A stretch of 64,000 nt of DNA from Kitasatospora sp. NBC_01266 (GCF_036242395.1 NZ_CP108458.1:7378001-7442000); one strand, 5' to 3'. Shown: positions 8,860 through 18,097, numbered from the stretch's first letter. Numbers and translations: made by a program. Notes: generated by a model not told the origin, from the letters alone.

Positions 8860-10787
8860 CCGCCGCCGGGCCGTTCTCGGCCCACCAGGACCTGCCCGGC
8901 TACCTCGACGCGCTGCGGAACCCGGCCCGGATCCCGCTGCTGGGAGCGGTGGGCGGCCGGCTGGGCGAACTCCGCGACCTGCTGGGGGCCGGGCCGGCCG
9001 GGGAACTTCGTGGTCCGGCCGGCGGGGTGCTGGTGCTGGTGCCGCCCGGTTCGGCCGCCGCGCCGGTGGGCGCGGCGCTCGCGGAGCGGGTCGGCGGGAC
9101 GTTCCTGGCGGGTGCGCTCCACGAGCCGGCTGCGGGCGCCGCCGAGGTGGAGCATGTCGTGCTGGCCGGTCTCGCCGACGAGCTGTCGCTGGAGCTGGTG
9201 CTCGAAACCCTCGCTGCGACGGCGCAGTTGCGCCGGGACGGCCGCGGTACGGCGGCCCTCGGCGTGCTGCTCGGCCGGAGCCTGGACGAACTGAGCTGGC
9301 TGATCGCCAAGGGGCTCGGCTGCGGCCTGCGGGAGCCGCCGGCCCACCCGCAGCTCTGCGTCGCCCCGTGGGGCGGCCTTGAGCGCGAGGACCCGCCCGG
9401 CGCCCGCTGGGTGGTGGGCGACGAGGTCCGGGCCGAGGTGGTGGCGCCGCTGCTCGCCGAGCGGCACGGCCTGGTGTCCTTCGCCGTCGCCGGCCGGGAG
9501 CACGGTCTGATCCTGCGGGACACCGTGGTCTGCGGGGCCGACGTCGACCCGGCCGGGCCCGCCGTGCCGCCCGCCGGTGCGCCCGGCTGCGCGTTCTCCG
9601 GGCAGTGCTTCCGGGCGGGCGTCACCTCGGCCGACGTCATCCTGGCCCGGGAGATCCGGGCCGACGCCGTCCTCGCCAACAGCTGCATGTCCTGGCGGCC
9701 CGGACACGGCCTGGTGGCCGCCGACTACCAGCTGACCAACGCCTTCCAGCGCGGCATCGCCGCGGCGTTCATCGGGGCCGTGCACCAGATGGTCCCCGAC
9801 GTCCGGCTCAACCGCCTGGCCCACCGGGCCGCGGCGGCCGGCGCCACCGCGGGTCAGCTCGCCGTCCTGCTGAACCAGCAGGTCGCCGGCCGTGAGGTGC
9901 CGCACTACCTGCTGCTCGGCCTGCCGTGGGTGGCGCCGGTGCCGGCGGCCGGGCCGGTCGGGTTCGACCGCCTCGTGCCGCTGCTCGCCGCGACCTCGAC
10001 GGCTGCCGAGGACGGTGTCCTGGCCCGGCTGCGGCAGGCCGGACGGGCGATCGAGGGGCTGCGCGACCTGCCGCTGGCCGGGTTCCTGCCGGCCGCCGGC
10101 CTGGCCGGCCTCGACACCCAGGTCGTCGCGGTGGTGGGCGGGCTCCGGCAGGACCGGTCCGGAGCGGGGACGGCCGCCGACGGCGCGCCGGTCGAACGGC
10201 TGCTGGAGCTGGTGGCGGACGCGGAGTTCGACGTGGCGCTCGACCTGTACGACTTCGCGCAGGTCAGCGAGTCGCCGCCGAGCGAGGTCTGGGAGGACTT
10301 GCTGGAGACCACGGCCGTGCCCGGCAGCGGGCGGTGCCCGTACTGCGGTGGACCGACGGCCGCGGTGACCGGCCGGCATCCGGCCCACCCCCGCCTGGAG
10401 CGCGAGGTGCTGGCCTGTCACCGCTGCGGCCCGGTGCTCGATCTGCCCGCCGGTTCGCCGATCCGGATGATCACGATCGACTGCCCGGAACTCTGGCCGC
10501 GTCCGGGCACGGTGGACCTCGAGCTGACGATCACTGCGGCGGCGGGAGCGGAGCTCCGCACGGCGGCGGTGGTGGTCCAGGTGGCCAGGGCGGCGGCCCA
10601 CGGCCTGATCGGGCCGCAGCCGCAGCGGGTGCGGCTGCGGCCGGGGAGCGCGGCCCGGCTCCGGGTCGAGGTCGCGGTCGAGGAGCACGCCTTCGCCCAC
10701 CACGAGCACGTCGTCCGGGGGTTCGTGGTGGCCGGTGGTCAGGTGCACTGCGCGGCCCGGCCGGTGGCGGTCCGGCCGCGGGCGTGA
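8856..10787 (+). CDS. Unassigned 643-aa protein with caspase/C25-like core and zinc ribbon
   Basis: Function not recognised. The GTG at 8856 overlaps the ATP-grasp stop, so it is co-translated. Residues ~255-370 read like the end of a caspase/gingipain (CHAT/C25) fold: ADAVLANSCMSWRPG (candidate nucleophile Cys after NS), then FQRGIAAAFIGAVH, then HYLLLGLPWV where C25/CHAT proteins often have LLGDP. No convincing catalytic His is identified. Near residues 490-530 the pairs CPYCGG and CHRCG form a zinc ribbon, followed by a beta-rich tail. No signal peptide or membrane segment is evident. It may be an amide-forming or -breaking enzyme, or a scaffold, working with the ATP-grasp ligase. The fold suggestion is by eye only. 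Confidence 0.5.
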   Translation: MTAAGPFSAHQDLPGYLDALRNPARIPLLGAVGGRLGELRDLLGAGPAGELRGPAGGVLVLVPPGSAAAPVGAALAERVGGTFLAGALHEPAAGAAEVEHVVLAGLADELSLELVLETLAATAQLRRDGRGTAALGVLLGRSLDELSWLIAKGLGCGLREPPAHPQLCVAPWGGLEREDPPGARWVVGDEVRAEVVAPLLAERHGLVSFAVAGREHGLILRDTVVCGADVDPAGPAVPPAGAPGCAFSGQCFRAGVTSADVILAREIRADAVLANSCMSWRPGHGLVAADYQLTNAFQRGIAAAFIGAVHQMVPDVRLNRLAHRAAAAGATAGQLAVLLNQQVAGREVPHYLLLGLPWVAPVPAAGPVGFDRLVPLLAATSTAAEDGVLARLRQAGRAIEGLRDLPLAGFLPAAGLAGLDTQVVAVVGGLRQDRSGAGTAADGAPVERLLELVADAEFDVALDLYDFAQVSESPPSEVWEDLLETTAVPGSGRCPYCGGPTAAVTGRHPAHPRLEREVLACHRCGPVLDLPAGSPIRMITIDCPELWPRPGTVDLELTITAAAGAELRTAAVVVQVARAAAHGLIGPQPQRVRLRPGSAARLRVEVAVEEHAFAHHEHVVRGFVVAGGQVHCAARPVAVRPRA

Positions 10788-10822
10788 CGGGGCCCGGCGC
10801 GGCACGGGAGCACGACGGCGAT

Positions 10823-10851
10823 GTGCAACTGACAGCTGCTGGCAGTTGAAC
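10823..10851. promoter_or_regulatory. StrR-type activator site 2
   Basis: Inverted repeat GTGCAACTG - 11 nt - CAGTTGAAC, with 8 of 9 arm positions symmetric: the closest match in the window to the StrR architecture. It lies 36 bp after the 643-aa gene and 158 bp before the MbtH gene, so it should control the mbtH-to-formyltransferase operon. Confidence 0.75.
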
Positions 10852-10873
10852 GCCGAACGGACCGGGTGTCCGA

Positions 10874-10943
10874 CCGGCGTGGGAAAGCCGGCGTGGGAGA
10901 GCCGGCGCGGGAAAGCCGGTGTCGGAAAGCCGGCCTGGGAAAG
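10874..10943. repeat. 14-bp tandem repeat, five units
   Basis: Five contiguous 14-mers of the form CCGGCGTGGGAAAG, with one to two changes per unit. The array starts 22 bp after activator site 2 and ends 65 bp before the MbtH start, so it lies in the promoter or leader of the main operon. Units could act as extra protein sites, but simple slippage is equally possible. Confidence 0.8.
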
Positions 10944-11008
10944 CTTGTGCACGCCCGGCTCGGTCGGTTTTAGTTGGTGGGATACCTAGGCGCGCGGGAA
11001 GGTGGACG

Positions 11009-11224
11009 ATGAATCCGTTCGATGATCCTGAAGCCAGCTATGTGGTGCTGGTCAACGAAGAGGGCCAGTTCTCCCTCTGGCCCGAGTTCGCCGGAATTCC
11101 GGACGGCTGGCGGATCGCCCGTCCAGCTGCGGCCCGGACGACCTGCATCGAGTTCATCAATGAGAATTGGACGGACATGAGGCCGGCGAGCCTGGTGCGG
11201 GAGAGCGAAACCACCGCGTCCTAG
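11009..11224 (+). CDS. MbtH-like protein
   Basis: 71-residue MbtH family protein, the small chaperone that binds and activates many adenylation domains. Family positions are all present: NEEGQFSLWP, GIPDGW, the Cys of TTCIEFI and ENWTDMRP. The ATG at 11009 has GGAAGG upstream. It is the first gene of the operon carrying the C-PCP protein and the free A domain, the likely partner; it could also serve the other A domains of the cluster in trans. Confidence 0.95.
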   Translation: MNPFDDPEASYVVLVNEEGQFSLWPEFAGIPDGWRIARPAAARTTCIEFINENWTDMRPASLVRESETTAS

Positions 11225-11268
11225 TTTTCCCGAATTCCTGACGTCAGCAGCAGAAAATGGAGGGGGAC

Positions 11269-13038
11269 ATGGCTGCGGCACCGCTGTCGTTCGCGCAGGA
11301 GCGGTTGTGGTTCCTGAACCAGGTGGAGGGCCTGTCGGCGGCGCACAACTCGGCGGAGACGTTCCGGTTGTCCGGTCCGCTGAGCGCCGGGGCGCTGGAG
11401 GCGGCGCTCGGGGACGTGGCGGTGCGGCACGAGGTCCTGCGCACGGTCTTCCCGATGGGCGAAGGCGGCCCGTACCAGCGGGTGCTGCCGGCGGCGCAGG
11501 GCCGGCCGGCCCTGGTGGTGGCCGAGCCGGGTGAGCGGGAGCTGGCTGCGGCGGTGGCCGAGGTGGCCGGGCGGGGTTTCGACCTGACGGTGGATCCGCC
11601 CCTGCGTGCCTGGCTGTTCGTCGCCGGGCCGGCCGAACACGTGCTGGTGGTGGTGTTCCATCACATCGCGTGGGACGCCTGGTCGGCGGGGCCGTTCTGG
11701 CAGGCGCTGGCCCAGGCCTACCAGGCCCGGCTCGCGGGCGCCGAGCCGCGCTGGGACCCGCTGCGGGTCCAGTACGCGCAGTACGCGGTGTGGCAGCGCG
11801 CGGTGCTCGGCGACGAGGACGATCCGCAGAGCGCGATGTCCCGGCACCTGGCCTACTGGCGGGCCGAACTCGCCGCACTGCCCGAGTCGTTGGAGCTCCC
11901 CGTCGACCGTCCCCGGCCGCCGGTCCCCAGCCGGGTGATCGGCACGGTGCCGTTCCGGGTGCCGGCCGGGCTGCACGGCGGGCTGCACGAGCTGGCCCGG
12001 GACTGCGGGGCCACCATGTTCATGGTGCTGCACGCGGCGATCGTCGCGCTGCTGACCCGGTTGGGGGCCGGGACGGACATACCGCTGCGCGCCACGGTGG
12101 CCGACCGCCCCGACGACGCCCTCGGCGAGCTGGTCGGCTTCTTCGTGAACACCCTGGTGCTGCGGGTCGACACGGCCGGCAACCCGAGCTTCCGCGGGCT
12201 GCTGGGCCGCGTCCGGGACACCGACCTGGCCGCCTACGAGCACCAGGACCTCCCGTTCGAGAAGGTCGTGCACGCGCTCAACCCGGAACGCTCCCTCGAC
12301 CGCCACCCGCTCTGCCAGGTCGCGATCGCCTGCTACGACGGGTTGGAGAACGAGCTGCGGCTGAAGGACGTCCGAGCCCGGCACGAGAGCATCGACACCA
12401 ACTCCGGGGTGCTGGACCTCATCTTCGACCTGAACCAGCTCCGCGCCGCTGACGGTGGGCCGGGCGGCATCGAGGGCACCCTGGCCTACGCCGTGGACCT
12501 GTTCGACCGGCAGACCGCGGCCCTGCTGACCCGGAGCCTGGTGCTGCTGCTCGAAGCCGTGGTCGCGGCGCCCGACGCGCCGATCGACCGGGCCGACCTC
12601 GGGTTCCCGCCGGAGCGGACCCGGCCGCTGCCGCAGCGCGGTACGGCCGCACCGGCGTCGGCGCAGCGCGGTACGGCCGCGACGGCAGCGGCGGCGCCCG
12701 GCGCCGAGCCGTCCCCGCCGGCGGAGCAGGGGGCGCGCACGCCGCTCGAGGAGACCCTGTGCGGCCTGTTCGCCGAGGTCCTCGACCGGACGCCGGTGCG
12801 CGCCCAGGACGACTTCTTCCTGCTCGGCGGGCACTCGCTGGCGGCGACCCGGCTGGTCAGCCGGATCCGTTCGGTGCTCGGCGTCCGCTTCGGGCTCCGC
12901 GAGTTCTTCGACGAACCCACCGTGGCGGGAGTCGCCCGCAGGATCGGCGCCGCCGCCCGGCCGGATCCGCTGCCGCCGATCTCCCGTCGGCGCGCGGGCC
13001 CGGCCGGTGGCGCTGCGACGGCTGACCAGGATGGATAG
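11269..13038 (+). CDS. NRPS: C-PCP
   Basis: 589 residues from the ATG at 11269, which has GGAGGGGG directly upstream; the ATG at 11257 would place that site inside the gene. The condensation domain (~1-450) has LSFAQERLWFLNQ and an active site HHIAWDA, in which the usual last Gly is Ala. The later cores GELVGFFVNTLVLR and HQDLPFEKVV are intact. After a Pro/Ala linker comes a PCP with FFLLGGHSLAATR (Ser ~518). No A domain is attached: the PCP must be charged in trans, most simply by the free A domain encoded 17 bp downstream. The C domain then joins an upstream donor to that residue. Confidence 0.88.
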   Translation: MAAAPLSFAQERLWFLNQVEGLSAAHNSAETFRLSGPLSAGALEAALGDVAVRHEVLRTVFPMGEGGPYQRVLPAAQGRPALVVAEPGERELAAAVAEVAGRGFDLTVDPPLRAWLFVAGPAEHVLVVVFHHIAWDAWSAGPFWQALAQAYQARLAGAEPRWDPLRVQYAQYAVWQRAVLGDEDDPQSAMSRHLAYWRAELAALPESLELPVDRPRPPVPSRVIGTVPFRVPAGLHGGLHELARDCGATMFMVLHAAIVALLTRLGAGTDIPLRATVADRPDDALGELVGFFVNTLVLRVDTAGNPSFRGLLGRVRDTDLAAYEHQDLPFEKVVHALNPERSLDRHPLCQVAIACYDGLENELRLKDVRARHESIDTNSGVLDLIFDLNQLRAADGGPGGIEGTLAYAVDLFDRQTAALLTRSLVLLLEAVVAAPDAPIDRADLGFPPERTRPLPQRGTAAPASAQRGTAATAAAAPGAEPSPPAEQGARTPLEETLCGLFAEVLDRTPVRAQDDFFLLGGHSLAATRLVSRIRSVLGVRFGLREFFDEPTVAGVARRIGAAARPDPLPPISRRRAGPAGGAATADQDG

Positions 13039-13055
13039 ACGACGGGGGAGTCGCC

Positions 13056-14627
13056 ATGGGTTCGGGTGAGCCGGAGCCGACCACGCGGTGCCTGCACGAG
13101 ATCTTCGAGGACCGGGCCGCCGCCGCGCCCCACGCGTTGGCGGTGGTCGCCGAGGACGAGCGGTTGAGCTACGGCGAGTTGGACCTGCGCGCCGATCGAC
13201 TGGCCCAGCGGCTGGTGGACGCGGGAGTGCGGCGCGGTTCGCTGGTGGGGATCCACCTGGAGCGCGGGACCGGGATGGCCGTGGCCATCCTCGCCGCGCT
13301 GAAGGCGGGGGCCGGCTACGTGATGCTGGACCGGGACTTCCCGGCGCACCGCCTGCGCGGCATGGTCGAGGACACGGACCCCGTGGTCGTGATCGCCCGC
13401 AGCGCGGCGGAGGTGCGGCGGCTCGGCGCCTCGGCGCGCTTCGTCGCGCCGACCGCGACTGCCGGTCGGGCCTTGCCGAGGGGCGCCGCGGGTGCCCGGT
13501 CCGCGGACCTGGCCTGCGTCATCTTCACCTCCGGTTCCACCGGGCGGCCGAAGGGTGTCGCCGCTCCGCACCGGGCGATCGTCGCCACCATCGTGGGACA
13601 GCGCTACACGCGTTTCGGCCCCGACACCGTCTGGCTGCAGTGCGCGCCGGTCTCCTGGGACGCGTTCGCGCTGGAGCTCTGGGGCCCGCTGCTCTCCGGC
13701 GGCGCCTGCGTCTTCCACCCGGGGAGCCCCGATCCGATCCGGATGGCGCAACTCGTCGCCCGGCACGGCATCACCACGATGAACCTGCCGACCGTCCTGT
13801 TCCACGTGATCATGGAGGCGTACCCGGCCGCCTTCGCGGCCCTCACGGACCTGCTCGTCGGCGGCGAGCGGCTCTCGCCCGAGCATGCCGCGCGGGTGGT
13901 GCGCGAATTCCCGGCGCTGCGCTTCGTCAACGGGTACGGGCCGGTCGAGTGCATGATCTTCGTGACGACGCATCAGGTCACCGCGGCCGGCGCGGAGTTG
14001 GCACCGGTGCCGATCGGGCGCAGCCTGGCCGGCAAGAACCTCCAGGTGCTGGACGAGCGGTTGCGACCGGTGGTCGACGGCGAGGTCGGCGAGCTGTACG
14101 CCTCGGGGGAGGGGCTGGCCCGCGGATACCTCGGCCGGCCCGGGCTGACCGCCGAGCGGTTCGTCGCCGACCCCTTCGGCAGACCGGGCGGGCGCATGTA
14201 CCGTACCGGTGACCTGGTGCGCCGGAACGCCGACGGGCCCCTGGAGTTCGTCGGCCGGGTGGACGGACAGGTGAAGATCCGCGGCATCCGCGTCGAGTAC
14301 GCCGAGGTGGAAGCCGTGCTGGAGGCGCATCCCGCCGTCAGCAAAGCCGTCGTCATGGCCACCGACGACCATCCTGAGGACCGGCGGCTGATCGCCTATC
14401 TGACGATGCGTCAGGAATCGGGGATCGGGCCGGTCGAGGACGGTCTCCGAAGCCATGCGGCGGAACACATGCCGGATTTCATGGTGCCGTTCCGGTTCGT
14501 CCTGCTGGACTCGTTCCCGCTGACGCCCAACGGCAAGCTCGATCGCAAGGCCCTGGTCACACTCGAAGCAGACCGGCCGCCCGGAGGTGGGCAAGATGCT
14601 GATTCTTGGATTCAAAGAAGGTCATGA
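13056..14627 (+). CDS. NRPS: free adenylation domain
   Basis: 523 residues, a single A domain ending after PNGKLDRKAL without a PCP. Cores are complete: FTSGSTGRPKGV, SWDAFALELW, NGYGPVECM, YRTGDLVRR, VDGQVKIRGIRVEYAEVE. The specificity residues by eye are D-A-L-N-L-G-G-I-F-K, sharing six positions with the Val code DAFWIGGTFK, so a branched aliphatic residue (Val-like, possibly hydroxylated) is the best guess; note the Ile-dioxygenase-type enzyme at 4.1 kb. It lies between the C-PCP and carbamoyltransferase genes and overlaps the latter by 32 bp. Confidence 0.88.
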   Translation: MGSGEPEPTTRCLHEIFEDRAAAAPHALAVVAEDERLSYGELDLRADRLAQRLVDAGVRRGSLVGIHLERGTGMAVAILAALKAGAGYVMLDRDFPAHRLRGMVEDTDPVVVIARSAAEVRRLGASARFVAPTATAGRALPRGAAGARSADLACVIFTSGSTGRPKGVAAPHRAIVATIVGQRYTRFGPDTVWLQCAPVSWDAFALELWGPLLSGGACVFHPGSPDPIRMAQLVARHGITTMNLPTVLFHVIMEAYPAAFAALTDLLVGGERLSPEHAARVVREFPALRFVNGYGPVECMIFVTTHQVTAAGAELAPVPIGRSLAGKNLQVLDERLRPVVDGEVGELYASGEGLARGYLGRPGLTAERFVADPFGRPGGRMYRTGDLVRRNADGPLEFVGRVDGQVKIRGIRVEYAEVEAVLEAHPAVSKAVVMATDDHPEDRRLIAYLTMRQESGIGPVEDGLRSHAAEHMPDFMVPFRFVLLDSFPLTPNGKLDRKALVTLEADRPPGGGQDADSWIQRRS

Positions 14628-16170
14628 CGGCGCGATAGCCGCGATCGACGACGGTCGGCTCCTCTTCTCGCTGGAGGCGGAGAAGGACTCGTTCCCCCGC
14701 TACGACCGGCTGACCGCCGAGGTGTTGCTGCTCGCCGCGGAACGGCTGGGGCGGCTACCCGACGCGTTGGCGGTCGGGGGCTGGGTCAAGGGCACTCACT
14801 CGGTGGAACCCCCGTCCAGGACGGGTTACTTCGGCGTGGGTCCGGGAGCGGTCTCGGATGAGCTCGGGAGGTTCTTCGGCCAGGACGTGCGGATCTTCTC
14901 CTCCACCCACGAGCGGTCGCACATCATGACCGCGCTCGGCCTCTCGTCGTTCCGGCCCGGACAGCCCTGCTACTGCCTGGTGTGGGAAGGGAACATCGGC
15001 TCGTTCTACCTGATCGACGAACACGGCGCGGTCACCCACCTGCGCCATGTGCTGGCCGACCCGGGTAACAAGTACGCCTACCTGTTCGCGCTCGCCGATC
15101 CGAGGTTTCCGGCGAACAAGGGCCTGCTCCGGCTCCAGGACGCCGGGAAGCAGATGGCGCTGACCGGCTTCGCGCAGCGGACCGCGCTGAGCCCGGACGA
15201 GAAGAAGCTGATCGACTTCATCCTGAACCAGGAGCAGATCGTCCTGCGGCTGCCGAAGGACGAGATGACCTGGACGCCCTTCCACAACATCGGAGTCGAG
15301 TCGCAGGAGTACCGGAACCTGGCGGCGAAGCTGTCGGACGCCATCTTCGACCGCTTCTACCAGTACGCCGAAGGGGCGCTCACCGAGGGGTATCCGCTGC
15401 TGATCTCGGGCGGCTGCGCCCTCAACTGCGAGTGGAACCGTCGCTGGCGCGAGTGCGGACTCTTCCCCGAGGTGTTCGTGCCGCCCTGCCCGAACGACAG
15501 CGGCTCGGCCCTGGGCACGGCGATCGACGCACAACTCCACTACACCGGATCGGCGTCGGTGTCCTGGGACGTCTACGCGGGCGACGCGTTCGTCGAGGAC
15601 GCCGGCTTCGACCCGGCGGAGTTCGACGTCCGGCCGCTGGACTACGCCGAGGTGGCCAAGTCCCTGGCGGACGGCAAGGTGCTCGCCTGGGCACAGGGGC
15701 GCTGGGAGATGGGCCCGCGCGCGCTCGGCAACCGGTCGATCCTGGCCGCGCCGTTCAGTCAGGAGACGACGGTTCGGCTGAACCGGATCAAGCAGCGCGA
15801 AGGGTACCGGCCGATCGCTCCGATCTGCCTGGCGGACGACGCCGAGCGCTGGTTCAGCGGTTCGATCCCCGACCCCTACATGCTCTACTTCAGCCAGGTG
15901 CTGGCACCGGAGTTGCAGGCCGTCACGCACGTCGACGGCACGGCCCGCGCGCAGACCGTGACGCCGGAGCAGAACCCGGAGATGGCCCGCCTGCTCGCGG
16001 CGTTCCGCGAGCTCACCGGATTCAGCGTCCTGTGCAACACCTCGCTCAACTACTCCGGGCGCGGTTTCATCAACCGCACCAGCGACCTGGTCCAGTACGG
16101 CGAGCAGCACGGCCTGGACGGTTACGTCGTGGGTGACACGTTCGCGGTGCGGCGGAGGCCGAGCGCGTGA
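14596..16170 (+). CDS. O-carbamoyltransferase (NodU/CmcH/TobZ family)
   Basis: 524 residues. It transfers the carbamoyl group from carbamoyl phosphate, through carbamoyl adenylate, to a hydroxyl. The N-terminal Kae1-like domain starts LILGFKEGHDGAIA with the metal-binding His; HERSHIMTA follows near 110-120. The YrdC-like C-terminal domain contains the family signature GRWEMGPRALGNRS near 368-381. ATG 14596 is preferred over the in-frame GTG 14587 because GGAGG sits 9 bp upstream of it. Acceptor hydroxyls could come from either 2OG oxygenase of the cluster or from a Ser-like residue. The gene overlaps the A-domain gene by 32 bp. Confidence 0.92.
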   Translation: MLILGFKEGHDGAIAAIDDGRLLFSLEAEKDSFPRYDRLTAEVLLLAAERLGRLPDALAVGGWVKGTHSVEPPSRTGYFGVGPGAVSDELGRFFGQDVRIFSSTHERSHIMTALGLSSFRPGQPCYCLVWEGNIGSFYLIDEHGAVTHLRHVLADPGNKYAYLFALADPRFPANKGLLRLQDAGKQMALTGFAQRTALSPDEKKLIDFILNQEQIVLRLPKDEMTWTPFHNIGVESQEYRNLAAKLSDAIFDRFYQYAEGALTEGYPLLISGGCALNCEWNRRWRECGLFPEVFVPPCPNDSGSALGTAIDAQLHYTGSASVSWDVYAGDAFVEDAGFDPAEFDVRPLDYAEVAKSLADGKVLAWAQGRWEMGPRALGNRSILAAPFSQETTVRLNRIKQREGYRPIAPICLADDAERWFSGSIPDPYMLYFSQVLAPELQAVTHVDGTARAQTVTPEQNPEMARLLAAFRELTGFSVLCNTSLNYSGRGFINRTSDLVQYGEQHGLDGYVVGDTFAVRRRPSA

Positions 16171-16258
16171 CGCGGATCCATTGGTGACCGGGCCCAGGGT
16201 CCGGCACCCCGATGCCAGCCAGACACCTCAGCCATGCCAACGGGAAGGCGGTTCGATC

Positions 16259-17095
16259 GTGGTACGAGAACCTCGGCCACTGGCCGGATTTCAGGCGGAC
16301 CCCGACTTCTTCCGCCTCGAGGAACGGTCCGCGTTCGACCCCGGGCTGGTGGTGGACGTTCTTCGGGGGAAGCGGCTCGGCGTCATCTTCCGGGGGGTGA
16401 TCCCGGCGGCCGCCCAGAAGGAGTCGGTGGCCAGGTTCTGGGCCAGCCCGGCGCGCCGGCACCGCGAGGGAGAACCCTCGCACTACCTCGGCTCCTACCA
16501 CTGGAACAAGTCGACCGAGACCTACCTCGCCGAGACCGCGCAGGTGGTGGCAGAGGTCAGGGAGGTCCTCGAGGTGCCGAACTCGCCGTGGCAGTCGTTC
16601 CGGTCGGGACTGGCCGCGGAACTCGCCCGGCAGGACGCCGTCATCCGGATCGCCGAGCACGAGGGCGCGCAGGCCTGCCCGGCGCTGATCCGGGCCTGGG
16701 ACAAGGAGGGTGCGTTCGCCCTCGAGCCCCATGAGGACGCGGCCCAGTGCACGGACCCGCGGCAGGCCGGCTTCGAGGTCCAGGGCGTACTGGACCACGA
16801 GGTCTGCGCCGTCAACATGTGCGTCGAGCACGAGGAGGGCGGGCGGCTGGTCATCTGGAACATCCGCCCCGACGATGCCAGCAGGCGACGCCTGGGGATC
16901 GAGCACACCGGATTCTCCTACCCGGCCGACGTCCTGGTCGACTTCGACGAGCTGCGCATCGACATCCAGCGGGGCGACGTCTACGTGTTCAACGGCTCCT
17001 ACGTGCACGCCGTGGACACCAGCACGGGAAACCGCAGCAACCTGTCCTTCCTGATGGGGTTCATCGACGAGCACACCGTGGTCACGTGGACGTGA
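16259..17095 (+). CDS. 2OG-Fe(II) oxygenase
   Basis: 278-residue non-haem iron oxygenase. The facial triad is H158-E-D160 in ALEPHEDAAQC and a distal His near 249 in GSYVHAVDTS; the 2OG-binding Arg is in GNRSNLSFLMGF (~258). It belongs to a different branch from the oxygenase at 4.1 kb. The GTG at 16259 follows GGGAAGGCGG at good spacing; an open frame extends back to 16133 but would overlap the carbamoyltransferase without a ribosome site. Its place directly after the carbamoyltransferase suggests it makes, or acts next to, the hydroxyl that is carbamoylated. Substrate unknown. Confidence 0.82.
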   Translation: MVREPRPLAGFQADPDFFRLEERSAFDPGLVVDVLRGKRLGVIFRGVIPAAAQKESVARFWASPARRHREGEPSHYLGSYHWNKSTETYLAETAQVVAEVREVLEVPNSPWQSFRSGLAAELARQDAVIRIAEHEGAQACPALIRAWDKEGAFALEPHEDAAQCTDPRQAGFEVQGVLDHEVCAVNMCVEHEEGGRLVIWNIRPDDASRRRLGIEHTGFSYPADVLVDFDELRIDIQRGDVYVFNGSYVHAVDTSTGNRSNLSFLMGFIDEHTVVTWT

Positions 17096-17170
17096 CCGGC
17101 GACGCGACCGACGCGGACCAGGCCCGATGAATCCGGCACACCCGATCCCGGCAGGCGGTACTTGATCAGG

Positions 17171-18070
17171 ATGACCCTCCTCCACCTCTCCGCCGTCGAG
17201 TACGTGCACGGCGACCGACACAGCATCGCCGAACTGTCCGGCCAGCTGGATGCCGAACTGCTCGACCCGGACTCGGGTCTGGCCTACTACCGGGCCAGCG
17301 ACCTGGAGATCTGGCAGCTCGCCGCCGCGGCCGGCGCCCGCACGGTCGCGGCCGGCGCGGACCCACCCGACCTGCTCGTCTACGTGACCGAGAACGACCA
17401 CGGGAGCAGCGACTCCCTGACCCGCCTGGTGCGCTCGCTCGACCTGCCCGCCGCCGAGTACCTGCGGGTGTCGGGGCACGACTGCGGCAACCTCGGCCCC
17501 GCCCTGCTCCTCGCCAGGCGGGCACTCGCCTCGGGCGAGCACCGCCGGGTGCTGCTCCTGCTGGCCGACAAGGTGCTGGACGGCGACCGGAGTCAGGCCG
17601 ACAAGCTCTCCGTGGTCAGCGACGGCGCCGTCGCCTGCCTGGTCACCGCCGAGCCGCTCGAGGTGGGCGGTCCCCGGTTCGCGGTGCACGGGGTGTCGAC
17701 CGTCACCGACTCCGAAGCCGGGGGGCAGGGTGAGGCCGGTGACCGGATCCTGGGCACGGTAGCCCTGTCCGTCGCGGGAACCGGGGCGATCACCCGGCAG
17801 ACCGGACGCGAGGTGACGGACTTCGACCACCTCCTCTTCCCGAACTACCAGACCATCAGCCGGCAGTTCCTCTGTTCGGCGATGGGCGCGCCGGTCGACC
17901 GGCTCCTTGCCGGGCCGGCGGCCGAGTTCGGGCACTGCTTCTCCGCGGACGTTCTCGTGTCCCTGGCGTCCTGCGCGGACAGCGGGCGGATCCGACCGGG
18001 CGAGCACGTGCTGGCCTTCGGTGACGGCCCGAACTCCTGGACCTCGCTCGCCCTCGAGCGGCTCGGCTGA
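17171..18070 (+). CDS. Thiolase-fold protein, KAS III-like
   Basis: About 299 residues with a ketosynthase III / thiolase fold. The nucleophile region is SGHDCGNLGPALLLARRAL (Cys ~104), then VVSDGAVACLVT and the C-terminal AFGDGPNSWTSLAL. Where FabH has HQAN this protein reads LLFPNYQ, and where FabH has GNTS it reads GHCFS, so the Cys-His-Asn triad is rearranged or lost. Such proteins can be acyltransferases (CerJ type) rather than carbon-carbon condensing enzymes. An ACP partner is not obvious; a PCP of the cluster may serve. ATG 17171 is preferred; TTG 17162 is an alternative. Confidence 0.7.
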   Translation: MTLLHLSAVEYVHGDRHSIAELSGQLDAELLDPDSGLAYYRASDLEIWQLAAAAGARTVAAGADPPDLLVYVTENDHGSSDSLTRLVRSLDLPAAEYLRVSGHDCGNLGPALLLARRALASGEHRRVLLLLADKVLDGDRSQADKLSVVSDGAVACLVTAEPLEVGGPRFAVHGVSTVTDSEAGGQGEAGDRILGTVALSVAGTGAITRQTGREVTDFDHLLFPNYQTISRQFLCSAMGAPVDRLLAGPAAEFGHCFSADVLVSLASCADSGRIRPGEHVLAFGDGPNSWTSLALERLG

Positions 18071-18097
18071 CCACCAGAACGATCTAAGGGACCTGCC

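Noticed and set aside
10874..10943. CRISPR array
   Set aside because: Units are contiguous 14-mers without spacers and no cas genes are nearby.
16133..16258. Longer start of the second 2OG oxygenase
   Set aside because: It overlaps the carbamoyltransferase without a ribosome site; GTG 16259 has one.
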